64,000 bases of DNA, from positions 1,116,001 to 1,180,000 of the forward strand of contig CP061009.1 in assembly GCA_025808375.1 (NCBI GenBank), written 5' to 3'. This document shows positions 52,325 to 59,801 of this stretch, one piece after another. The position numbers and the translations under genes were made by a program. Source of the DNA: Duncaniella muricolitica. Its GTDB lineage: Bacteria > Bacteroidota > Bacteroidia > Bacteroidales > Muribaculaceae. The stretch's first letter is position 1. Every line of letters starts with the position of its first letter. Under the pieces are notes generated by a model. The model worked only from the letters and a program-made list of their open reading frames with translations, was not told the DNA's origin and made no database searches.

Positions 52325-53656
52325 ATGAACGAGTTTAAGGAAGTATCCGAAAACTATACGCTTGCCGAGGCCGTGCGTGAGGCGCAGAGATGCCTTCACT
52401 GCAAAGTGCCCTCATGCAAGAAAGGATGTCCCATCAGCAACGACATCCCCGAATGGATAGCCGAGCTTGCCAAAGGTAACTTTGGCAACTCGATGGCTAT
52501 CATCAACGCGCGCAGCAACCTCCCTGCCGTGTGTGGCCGCGTGTGTGGTCATGAGCGTCAGTGCGAGGGCGCGTGTGTGCTCCGCAAGGCCGGCAAGCAC
52601 ATCAACATCGGCAAACTCGAACGTTTCGTGGCCGACTTTGACAGCAAGGCATGTCTCACCCACGAAGCCATTCCCGAAAAGACCCGAGGCTCCGTAGCCG
52701 TCATAGGCAGCGGACCCGCCGGACTGACCATTGCCGGCGACCTCTCGCGCAAAGGTTACAGCGTGGAGATTTTCGAGATGGAGCCCGAGCCGGGCGGTGT
52801 GCTGATGTTCGGCATACCCGAATATCGTCTGCCCAAGGAAGTGGTGCGCCGCGAGATTAAGAAAATCGAAAATCTCGGCGTGAAATTTCATCTCCAGACC
52901 ACCATCGGACGCGATTACACCATCGACGACCTGTTTGCCAAAGGCTTCGACGCCATCTTCATGGGCACCGGCACCGGCCGCCCCAAAAAGCTCCCAATCG
53001 AGGGCATCGACCACCCCGGAGTGCGCCAGGCCATATGGTTTCTGCGTCGTGTGAGCCTCTATCAGTCGGGATGTATCGACCGTCGCGAGGTAATCGTCGG
53101 CGATGGTGACAGAGTAGCCGTCATCGGCTGTGGCAACACCGCCATCGACGCCGCCCGTACCGCTCTGCGCATGGGCTCTTCCGAGGTAACAGTCATCTAT
53201 CACCGCACCATCAACGACATGAGCGCGTTGCGTGCCGAGTATGACGACGCCGTGGCCGAGGGGGTGAAGTTCATGTGGCAGTCATCCGTGACACACATCG
53301 AGGGTGGCGACGATGACCGTCTCCGCAACATCACTGTCAAGACCGGCGACACATCGGTAGTAATGCCCGTCGACCGCGTGATTATGGCGGTGGGCAGTGC
53401 CCCGGCCTCGCGCATCGTCTCGACCACCGAGGGCATTGATGTCGACGCCAAAGGCTACGTCCTCACGCGCGAAGTGCCCTACGGCATGACCACGCGCCGC
53501 GGAGTCTTTGCCGGTGGCGACGTCACCAACCGTCCCGCCACGGTGGTCCATGCCATGCAGGATGCCAAGCGGGTTGCCGAGGGCATAGCACGCTATGTCG
53601 ATGCCAAGAAACTCATGGAGGGTCTTGATGCCGACGATGCCGGACGCGAAAGCTGA
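52325..53656 (+). CDS. GltD/NfnB-like NAD(P)-dependent flavoprotein reductase
   Basis: A 443-residue cytoplasmic oxidoreductase of the glutamate-synthase small-subunit type. The N-terminal Fe-S domain has CLHCKVPSCKKGCP and CGRVCGHERQCEGAC (about 22-85), enough Cys for two [4Fe-4S] clusters. An FAD Rossmann site (VIGSGPAGLTIAGDLSRKG) and an NAD(P) site (VAVIGCGNTAIDAARTALRMG) follow, with the closing FAD motif GVFAGGDVT. No glutamate-synthase large subunit or NfnA-like partner is next to it. A paralogue with a partner is at 59798-61309. Its position inside the kdu operon is unexplained; supplying or taking electrons for the KduD step is only a guess. Confidence 0.85.
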   Translation: MNEFKEVSENYTLAEAVREAQRCLHCKVPSCKKGCPISNDIPEWIAELAKGNFGNSMAIINARSNLPAVCGRVCGHERQCEGACVLRKAGKHINIGKLERFVADFDSKACLTHEAIPEKTRGSVAVIGSGPAGLTIAGDLSRKGYSVEIFEMEPEPGGVLMFGIPEYRLPKEVVRREIKKIENLGVKFHLQTTIGRDYTIDDLFAKGFDAIFMGTGTGRPKKLPIEGIDHPGVRQAIWFLRRVSLYQSGCIDRREVIVGDGDRVAVIGCGNTAIDAARTALRMGSSEVTVIYHRTINDMSALRAEYDDAVAEGVKFMWQSSVTHIEGGDDDRLRNITVKTGDTSVVMPVDRVIMAVGSAPASRIVSTTEGIDVDAKGYVLTREVPYGMTTRRGVFAGGDVTNRPATVVHAMQDAKRVAEGIARYVDAKKLMEGLDADDAGRES

Positions 53657-53737
53657 CCCCATCCCGACACTTCCTCCCCCTCGTAATCTCAATCAGAGTT
53701 TCAACCACAAATCTATTAATATATTAAATTCAAAACC

Positions 53738-54760
53738 ATGAGTAAAGTAGTTACATTGGGCGAAATCATGCTTCGCCTTTCCCCCGCAGGAAACTATCGT
53801 TTCGTGCAGGTCGACAATTTTGATGTCATCTGGGGTGGCGGCGAGGCCAACGTGGCCGTAAGCTGCGCCAACTATGGCCACGATGCTTATTTCGTGTCCA
53901 AGCTCCCCAAGCACGAGATCGGTCAGGCTGCCGTCAACGCTCTGCGTCGTTACGGCGTACACACCGACCATATAGCCCGCGGCGGTGACCGTGTGGGCAT
54001 CTACTATTGCGAGACCGGCGCATCTATGCGTCCCTCCAAGGTTATCTATGACCGCGCCAACTCGGCTATCTCCGAGGCCGATCCCGAAGATTTCGACTTC
54101 GACGCCATCATGGAAGGTGCCGACTGGTTCCACTGGAGCGGCATCACCCCCGCCATCTCCGACAAGGCTGCCGAGCTGACCCGTCTCGCCTGCGAGGCTG
54201 CAAAGCGTCACGGCGTGACCGTATCGGTTGACCTTAACTTCCGCAAGAAGCTCTGGACCAAGGAGAAGGCTCAGTCGATCATGCGTCCCCTCATGCAGTA
54301 TGTCGACGTATGCATCGGCAACGAAGAGGACGCCGAGCTCTGCCTCGGTTTCAAGCCCGACGCTGACGTTGAGGGTGGCGAGACCAACGCCGAAGGCTAC
54401 AAGGGCATCTTCAAGGCCATGGCCAAGGAGTTTGGCTTCAAGTATGTCATCTCTACACTCCGCGAGTCGTTCTCAGCTACTCACAACGGTTGGAAGGCTA
54501 TGATCTACAACGGCGAGGAGTTCTACGAGTCAAAGCGTTACGACATCAACCCCATTATCGACCGTGTAGGTGGCGGCGACTCTTTCTCAGGCGGTGTGAT
54601 CCACGGTCTGCTCACCATGCCCAACCAGGGCGAAGCTCTCGAGTTTGCCGTAGCAGCATCCGCTCTCAAGCACACCATCCCCGGTGACTTCAACCTTGTG
54701 TCGGTTGACGAAGTAATGTCGCTCGCCGGCGGTAACGCCAACGGCCGCGTACAGCGTTAA
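53738..54760 (+). CDS. kdgK: 2-keto-3-deoxygluconate kinase
   Basis: A PfkB-family sugar kinase (340 residues) that makes KDPG from 2-keto-3-deoxygluconate. The N-terminal substrate region is VTLGEIMLRLSP and GGGEANVAVSCANYG (about 32-47). The catalytic anion-hole motif is RVGGGDSFSGGVIHGL (about 272-287) with Asp as base. PfkB kinases act on several sugars; KdgK is chosen because kduD and kduI are upstream. An 81-nt gap precedes it with no clear promoter. A KDPG aldolase gene, often next to kdgK, is not present. Confidence 0.88.
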   Translation: MSKVVTLGEIMLRLSPAGNYRFVQVDNFDVIWGGGEANVAVSCANYGHDAYFVSKLPKHEIGQAAVNALRRYGVHTDHIARGGDRVGIYYCETGASMRPSKVIYDRANSAISEADPEDFDFDAIMEGADWFHWSGITPAISDKAAELTRLACEAAKRHGVTVSVDLNFRKKLWTKEKAQSIMRPLMQYVDVCIGNEEDAELCLGFKPDADVEGGETNAEGYKGIFKAMAKEFGFKYVISTLRESFSATHNGWKAMIYNGEEFYESKRYDINPIIDRVGGGDSFSGGVIHGLLTMPNQGEALEFAVAASALKHTIPGDFNLVSVDEVMSLAGGNANGRVQR

Positions 54761-54813
54761 CACTTGATGCCTTGTCTCGATCACGCGATTGAGACATAAT
54801 GCATAACAAAAAC

Positions 54814-54854
54814 ATTCAGGTCATTTGCCCTTGCGGCGAATGACCCGAATATTT
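54814..54854 (+). terminator. Terminator of the kdu operon
   Basis: ATTCAGGTCATTTG (54814-54827) pairs with CGAATGACCCGAAT (54837-54850), a 14-bp stem with two imperfect pairs, followed by ATTTTATAAT. Confidence 0.8.
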
Positions 54855-54912
54855 TATAATGGCTGTTTTTACACAATAATCTTATTTATCTTAACCTCTT
54901 GCGCTCCGGCCG

Positions 54913-55422
54913 TTACATAGCGGCGTTCTGAGTGGGGAGCGAAGCATTGGTGCGCTGGGCGCGCTGACCCTTCTGGGCGCGCTGACCTGCCTGCTTGCCG
55001 TTTCTTGCCTGGCGCATGCCCTGCTTGCCGCCACGGGGTGAGCCAAACGGGCGGCCGCCCTGATTCAGATAGGCATTCTCGAGAAACTGCACATACTGGT
55101 CGGGAGTAAGTATCTCCTTGACCTTTGCGAGATACTCTTTGGTATCCTTTTTGCGCTGCTCCTTCATCTCTTTCTTTTCAGCGCGTTCCTTCTCGGCTAT
55201 CTTCTGACGTTCGGCCTTGCATCCCTCGCGCAGAGCCTTCAGTTCGGCCTGCTGCTTCTCCGAGAGATTCAGTCCCTCAAACGGATTGGCCATCTTCTTG
55301 GCATTGGGCGCGGAGGCCACAGTCTGAGTGGCCTGCTGGGTGGTCGAGGGTGACTGGGCCATAGCTGAAGAGCCCATGAGGCCGGCGAGTACGAGTGCGA
55401 TGCTTAAAATTTTCTTTTTCAT
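54913..55422 (-). CDS. Spy/CpxP-like periplasmic protein
   Basis: A 169-residue exported helical protein. The signal peptide is MKKKILSIALVLAGLMGSSAMAQ. The charged helical core has LNLSEKQQAELKALREGCKAE and LTPDQYVQFLENAYLN, the two LTxxQ-like words of the Spy family. The C-terminal 45 residues are a basic Gly/Gln/Arg-rich tail (GGKQGMRQARNGKQAGQRAQ) that looks disordered. It stands alone in a divergent arrangement with the pseudouridine synthase gene. It is the second Spy-like gene in the window (compare 24338-24814). Confidence 0.8.
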   Translation of the reverse strand: MKKKILSIALVLAGLMGSSAMAQSPSTTQQATQTVASAPNAKKMANPFEGLNLSEKQQAELKALREGCKAERQKIAEKERAEKKEMKEQRKKDTKEYLAKVKEILTPDQYVQFLENAYLNQGGRPFGSPRGGKQGMRQARNGKQAGQRAQKGQRAQRTNASLPTQNAAM

Positions 55423-55602
55423 TGTGTTCGTTCTTTTGTTCGTATTGTTGTCTGTTTTTTATCTGTTTGTTCGTTCGTTCCGTTTTGCCGTCAGGCGGTC
55501 GGTTTATTATAAAGACACCATGAATTGGGATTAGTTTAAAATACATATGTCTGTTTTAACATTATTTTAGAAAAACCGACCTTGTATGCTTACATAGTAA
55601 TA

Positions 55603-55633
55603 TTGTGTTATCTCGCACAAATTATTAACTTTG
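55603..55633 (+). promoter_or_regulatory. Promoter of the pseudouridine synthase gene
   Basis: TTG at 55603-55605, 20-nt spacer, TAACTTTG at 55626-55633, a full consensus match. The predicted start is near 55640. Confidence 0.75.
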
Positions 55634-55639
55634 CGCCAA

Positions 55640-55819
55640 AGATTGGCATAATGACATTGACAATTCAACAATAATAAGAAGTAAATCGTTTCTACAATAT
55701 AAAAAATCATAACATTCACCCAAATTTTCAAAAATTACATTATTCAGTAATAACAATTCCCGACCAGCCGCGAGGCCGGTAAAAAAGAATCACTTCACAT
55801 CCAATTCTAAAGAACTATT
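55640..55819 (+). other. Long untranslated leader of the pseudouridine synthase gene
   Basis: About 180 nt lie between the predicted transcript start and the ATG, longer than other leaders here (about 20-60 nt). A hairpin-capable CCAGCC-GCGA-GGCCGG element is at about 55765-55780, 40 nt before the start codon. No known riboswitch is recognised. The rest of the 397-nt gap (55423-55602) holds no gene. Confidence 0.45.
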
Positions 55820-57352
55820 ATGGACAGCAACGAAAAGAAAGGTAAAAGACCCCGCATCGGTGCGCGCCCTTACACCGTAGATTCGCATGACGGTGGCGTA
55901 CGCGACAACTCATCAAACGATTATGCAGCTTCGGCTGAAGGCAACTCAGAGGGACAGTCTCAGAACACTTACAGCTCCCAGTCATATGGCGACCGCCAGC
56001 AGAGACCTTATCAGCCACGCAACAACTATAACCGCCAGGGCGGCTATCAGAACAACCGCTATGGCAATCAGGGTGGCTATCAGAACAACCGCTACGGCAA
56101 TCAGGGCGGCTATCAGCCCCGTCAGCAGGGTGGCTATCAGCCCCGTCCCCATGTGCCTCAGACCGAAGGCCACACCTCCGACAGCGCGGTGACCGACTCA
56201 GATCAGAGCGAAAACTCAGCTCCCGCCACCGGCTATCAGCCCCGCAATAACTATAACCGTCAGGGCGGCTATCAGCCCCGCAACAATTACAACCGTCAGC
56301 AGGGCGGTTACCAGCCCCGTCAGCAGGGCGGCTATCAGCCTCGTCAGCAGGGTGGCTACCAGCCCCGTCAGCAGGGTGGTTACCAGCCCCGTCAGCAGGG
56401 TGGCTATCAGCCCCGTCAGCAGGGTGGCTATCAGAACAACCGTCAGGGCGGCTACCAGAACAACCGCCAGGGTGGCTATCAGAACAATCGCCAGGGCGGT
56501 TACCAGAACAACCGTCAGGGCGGCTATCAGAACAAAGGTCCCCGTCAGAACCAGTATGGCATGCCCCAGGGCGGACGCAGTTTCACCCCGCGTCCCAAGC
56601 GCATCGAGTACGAGACTCCGCTGCCCGATCCCAACGAGCAGCTTCGTCTCAATAAGTTCATGGCCAACGCCGGACTCTGCTCGCGCCGCGAAGCCGATGA
56701 ATACATCCTCAAGGGTCTCATCAAGGTCAACGGCGAGGTAGTCACCGAGCTCGGCACCAAGATCAGCCACAGCGATGTCGTGGAGTATGACGGCAAGGTG
56801 GTGACCCTCGAGAAGAAGTGCTACATACTTCTCAACAAGCCCAAAGACTGTGTCACCACGAGCGACGACCCCAACGGACGTCTCACCGTCATGGATCTCG
56901 TCAAGGGCGCGTGTGAGGAACGCATCTATCCCGTAGGTCGTCTCGACCGCAACACCACCGGTGTGCTCCTGCTCACCAACGACGGCGACCTTGCTTCCAA
57001 GCTCACACACCCCAAGTTTGTAAAGAAAAAGATTTATCACGTATGGACCGACCACGACATCGCCGAGGACGACATGCAGCGCATAGCCGACGGCATCGAG
57101 CTTGAGGACGGCCCCATACACGCCGACGCCATATCATATGCCACCGAGACCGACCGCAACCAGGCCGGCATCGAGATTCACTCCGGACGCAACCGCATCG
57201 TGCGCCGCATCTTCGAGAGCCTCGGCTATCATGTGACTAAGCTCGACCGCGTCTACTTCGCAGGTCTCACCAAGAAGAACCTCCCCCGCGGTCGCTGGCG
57301 TTATCTCACCCAGGACGAGGTCAACTACCTCAAGATGGGTTCGTTTGAATAA
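55820..57352 (+). CDS. rRNA pseudouridine synthase (RsuA/RluB type) with a long GGYQ-repeat N-terminus
   Basis: Makes pseudouridine in ribosomal RNA. The C-terminal half has an S4 RNA-binding domain (LNKFMANAGLCSRREADEYI, about 276-295) and the RsuA-family catalytic domain: PVGRLDRNTTGVLLLTNDG with the catalytic Asp, and IHSGRNRIVRRIFESLGY. The first about 255 residues are low complexity, with about 15 copies of GGYQ in units such as GGYQPRQQ and GGYQNNRQ, rich in Gly, Gln, Tyr, Asn and Arg. Such RGG-like arms usually bind RNA or promote condensation. The tandem DNA repeats could change copy number by slippage. It lies 24 nt before asnS. Confidence 0.93.
   Translation: MDSNEKKGKRPRIGARPYTVDSHDGGVRDNSSNDYAASAEGNSEGQSQNTYSSQSYGDRQQRPYQPRNNYNRQGGYQNNRYGNQGGYQNNRYGNQGGYQPRQQGGYQPRPHVPQTEGHTSDSAVTDSDQSENSAPATGYQPRNNYNRQGGYQPRNNYNRQQGGYQPRQQGGYQPRQQGGYQPRQQGGYQPRQQGGYQPRQQGGYQNNRQGGYQNNRQGGYQNNRQGGYQNNRQGGYQNKGPRQNQYGMPQGGRSFTPRPKRIEYETPLPDPNEQLRLNKFMANAGLCSRREADEYILKGLIKVNGEVVTELGTKISHSDVVEYDGKVVTLEKKCYILLNKPKDCVTTSDDPNGRLTVMDLVKGACEERIYPVGRLDRNTTGVLLLTNDGDLASKLTHPKFVKKKIYHVWTDHDIAEDDMQRIADGIELEDGPIHADAISYATETDRNQAGIEIHSGRNRIVRRIFESLGYHVTKLDRVYFAGLTKKNLPRGRWRYLTQDEVNYLKMGSFE
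56262..56535 (+). repeat. Tandem 24-nt coding repeats (GGYQPRQQ / GGYQNNRQ)
   Basis: Ten nearly adjacent 24-nt units encode GGYQPRQQ (about five) and then GGYQNNRQ (four, plus one altered GGYQNKG). Units differ at synonymous positions (GGCTATCAG, GGTTACCAG, GGCTACCAG). A shorter block of four GGYQ units is at about 56038-56150. Confidence 0.85.
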
Positions 57353-57376
57353 AACACATACACTTATCCAATCATT

Positions 57377-58768
57377 ATGAAGAAAACCACCGTCAAGGAC
57401 CTTCTCTCGACCCCCGAGCTCATGGGCACGGAGGTCGAGGCCAAAGGCTGGGTGCGCACCCGCCGAGGCAACAAACACGTGCAGTTCGTACAGCTCAACG
57501 ATGGCTCCTCGGTCAATAATATCCAGGTCGTGCTCGACATGACCCGCTTCACCGACGAGCAGCTCAAGCCCGTGACCACCGGCTCGAGCGTGCGTGTCAC
57601 CGGCAAGCTCGTCGAGTCGATGGGCAAGGGTCAGACCTCCGAGATTCAGGCCGAAACAATCGAGCTTTACGGCACAGCCGACCCCGCCTCATATCCTCTG
57701 CAGAAAAAAGGCCACTCGCTCGAATTTCTGCGCGAGATAGCCCATCTGCGTCCCCGCACCAACTTTTTCGGCTCGGTGCTGCGCATACGCAGTTCGCTGG
57801 CCTTCGCTATCCATAAGTTCTTCAACGAGCGCGGCTTCTATTATTTCCACACTCCCCTCATCACAGCCAGTGACTGCGAGGGTGCCGGAGCCATGTTTCA
57901 GGTGACAACACTTGACCTCAACAATCTTCCCAAGGACGAGGAGGGCAAGGTCGACTACTCCAAGGACTTCTATGCCAAGCCCACCGCGCTCACCGTTTCG
58001 GGTCAGCTCGAGGGCGAGCTCGGAGCCACCGCGCTTGGCCAGATCTACACCTTCGGCCCTACATTCCGTGCCGAAAACTCCAACACTCCCCGTCACCTCT
58101 CCGAGTTCTGGATGATTGAGCCCGAGATGGCCTTCTATGACATCTCCGACAACATGGATCTTGCCGAGGAGTTTGTGAAATATTGTATCAACTACGCTCT
58201 CGAGCACAACATCGACGACATCCGCTTTCTCTCCGAACGCTTCGACAAGGAGCTTGAGGAGCGTCTGCGCTTTGTGGTCGACAACGACTTCGTGCGCCTC
58301 ACCTACACCGAGGGCGTGAAGATACTCGAGGAGTCGGGACGCAAGTTTGAGTTCCCCGTCCACTGGGGCACCGACCTCCAGAGCGAGCACGAGCGTTATC
58401 TCGTCGAGGAGCATTTCAAGAAGCCCGTTATACTCACCGACTATCCCAAGGAAATCAAGGCCTTCTACATGAAGCAGAACGAGGACGGCAAGACTGTCCG
58501 CGCCATGGACGTCCTCTTCCCCAACATCGGCGAGATTATCGGCGGCTCGGAGCGCGAGGAAAACTATGACAAGCTGCTCAACCGCATCGAGGAGCTCGAC
58601 ATTCCCATGAAGGACATGTGGTGGTATCTCGACACACGCCGTTTCGGCACCGTGCCTCACTCGGGCTTCGGTCTCGGATTTGAGCGTCTTGTGCTCTTTG
58701 TCACCGGCATGACCAACATCCGCGACGTGATTCCCTTCCCCCGCACCCCGGGCAAGGCTGAATTCTGA
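57377..58768 (+). CDS. asnS: Asparaginyl-tRNA synthetase
   Basis: Charges tRNA-Asn. The N-terminal OB-fold (about 17-100) is followed by the class II core: LRPRTNFFGSVLRIRSSLA, motif 2 region TFRAENSNTPRHLSEFWMIEPE and motif 3 GFGLGFERLVLFVTG. The length of 463 residues matches bacterial AsnRS. The presence of Asn in place of the AspRS signatures and the short anticodon domain support AsnRS. The transcript ends at repeat E. Confidence 0.96.
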   Translation: MKKTTVKDLLSTPELMGTEVEAKGWVRTRRGNKHVQFVQLNDGSSVNNIQVVLDMTRFTDEQLKPVTTGSSVRVTGKLVESMGKGQTSEIQAETIELYGTADPASYPLQKKGHSLEFLREIAHLRPRTNFFGSVLRIRSSLAFAIHKFFNERGFYYFHTPLITASDCEGAGAMFQVTTLDLNNLPKDEEGKVDYSKDFYAKPTALTVSGQLEGELGATALGQIYTFGPTFRAENSNTPRHLSEFWMIEPEMAFYDISDNMDLAEEFVKYCINYALEHNIDDIRFLSERFDKELEERLRFVVDNDFVRLTYTEGVKILEESGRKFEFPVHWGTDLQSEHERYLVEEHFKKPVILTDYPKEIKAFYMKQNEDGKTVRAMDVLFPNIGEIIGGSEREENYDKLLNRIEELDIPMKDMWWYLDTRRFGTVPHSGFGLGFERLVLFVTGMTNIRDVIPFPRTPGKAEF

Positions 58769-58787
58769 TTTTCCCAGGACAGACATT

Positions 58788-58880
58788 GACATAAGTCTTA
58801 AAAGAAACAAAAGTTTTTATTTCATGCGACATGGTGTTGTCGTTGAAATAAAAACTTTTGTCTCTTTTGAGGCTTATGTC
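58788..58880. repeat. Inverted repeat E, terminator of asnS
   Basis: Arms at 58788-58824 and 58844-58880 match over 37 positions with three differences, at least two of which keep G-U pairs in RNA. The words ACAAAAGTTTTTATTTCA and GACATAAG are like those of repeats B and C, but the AAAAGGACAAAAG core is replaced by AAAAGAAACAAAAG. Confidence 0.82.
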
Positions 58881-58929
58881 TTTCCATATCTCCCTGCGTT
58901 GTGTCGGGTAGCTCTTTTTTTGACTCGAT

Positions 58930-58963
58930 TTTGTAGATATTTTGATAACTTATTGTATCTTTG
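58930..58963 (+). promoter_or_regulatory. Promoter of nfnAB
   Basis: TTTG at 58930-58933, 22-nt spacer, TATCTTTG at 58956-58963. The transcript would start near 58970, so the in-frame ATG at 58824 (inside repeat E) cannot be the start of nfnA. Confidence 0.65.
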
Positions 58964-59000
58964 CGCATCACTTAACCGTACATTCGTTCATCTTTACACC

Positions 59001-59801
59001 ATGAATAAGATTTTATCCAAGGAGCACTTTTCGGAACACGTGGTCAAACTCGTGGTCGAGGCTCCAATGATCGCGCTTGCACGTCGTGCGGGCCATTTCG
59101 TAATAGTGCGTACAGGCGAAGGAGGAGAGCGCATACCGCTCACTATAGCCGATGCTGACGTTGAGCGCGGCACCATCACTCTTGTAGTGCAGGAAGTAGG
59201 CGTCTCGACCGCCAAAATCTGCGCGCTCGAGCCGGGCGACGAGCTCACCGACGTCGTAGGTCCTCTCGGACAGGCTACGCACATCGAGAAATACGGTACA
59301 GTGGTATGCTGCGGCGGAGGTGTCGGTGTGGCACCGCTGCTCCCCATCATCAAGGCGATGAAGGAGGCCGGCAACCGCGTCATCTCCATCCTCGCGGCCC
59401 GCAATGCCGACCTGATAATCCTTCAGGACGAGGTGGCCCGTTACAGCGACGAGGTAATCATCATGACCGACGACGGCTCGGCCGGACGCCAGGGGCTTGT
59501 GACTGCCGGAGTCGAGGAAGTCATGCAGCGCGAGAAAGTCGATCTCGTCGTGGCCATCGGACCCGCCGTGATGATGAAGTTTGTGGCCCTCACTACCAAG
59601 AAATACGAGGTGCCCACCATGTGTTCGCTCAACACCATCATGGTCGACGGCACCGGCATGTGCGGAGCCTGTCGCGTGACGGTCGACGGCAAGACCCGCT
59701 TTGTATGCATCGACGGTCCAGAGTTTGACGCCCATAAGGTCGACTTTGACGAGATGATGATGAGAATGAAGAGTTATAACCTTGACACACAGAAGAAATG
59801 A
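59001..59801 (+). CDS. nfnA: NADH-dependent reduced ferredoxin:NADP+ oxidoreductase, small subunit
   Basis: A 266-residue FAD- and NAD-binding protein like PyrK or sulfide dehydrogenase beta. The FAD domain has RRAGHFVIVRT and the pyrophosphate site PLTIAD. The NAD domain has GGGVGVAPLLPIIKAMKEAGN. The C-terminal [2Fe-2S] site is MCSLNTIMVDGTGMCGACRV. With the following GltD-like protein it forms the bifurcating NfnAB complex that links NADH, NADPH and ferredoxin pools in anaerobes. The ATG at 59001 fits the promoter. It overlaps nfnB by 4 nt (ATGA). Confidence 0.9.
   Translation: MNKILSKEHFSEHVVKLVVEAPMIALARRAGHFVIVRTGEGGERIPLTIADADVERGTITLVVQEVGVSTAKICALEPGDELTDVVGPLGQATHIEKYGTVVCCGGGVGVAPLLPIIKAMKEAGNRVISILAARNADLIILQDEVARYSDEVIIMTDDGSAGRQGLVTAGVEEVMQREKVDLVVAIGPAVMMKFVALTTKKYEVPTMCSLNTIMVDGTGMCGACRVTVDGKTRFVCIDGPEFDAHKVDFDEMMMRMKSYNLDTQKK

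Noticed and set aside
56034..56540. CRISPR-like or VNTR array in a non-coding region
   Set aside because: The 24-nt units are in frame, differ at synonymous sites and encode GGYQ repeats inside one protein; there are no spacers.
58824..59000. Longer N-terminus for nfnA starting at 58824
   Set aside because: That ATG lies inside repeat E and upstream of the promoter at 58930-58963; NfnA/PyrK relatives start at MNKILSKEHF-like sequence.
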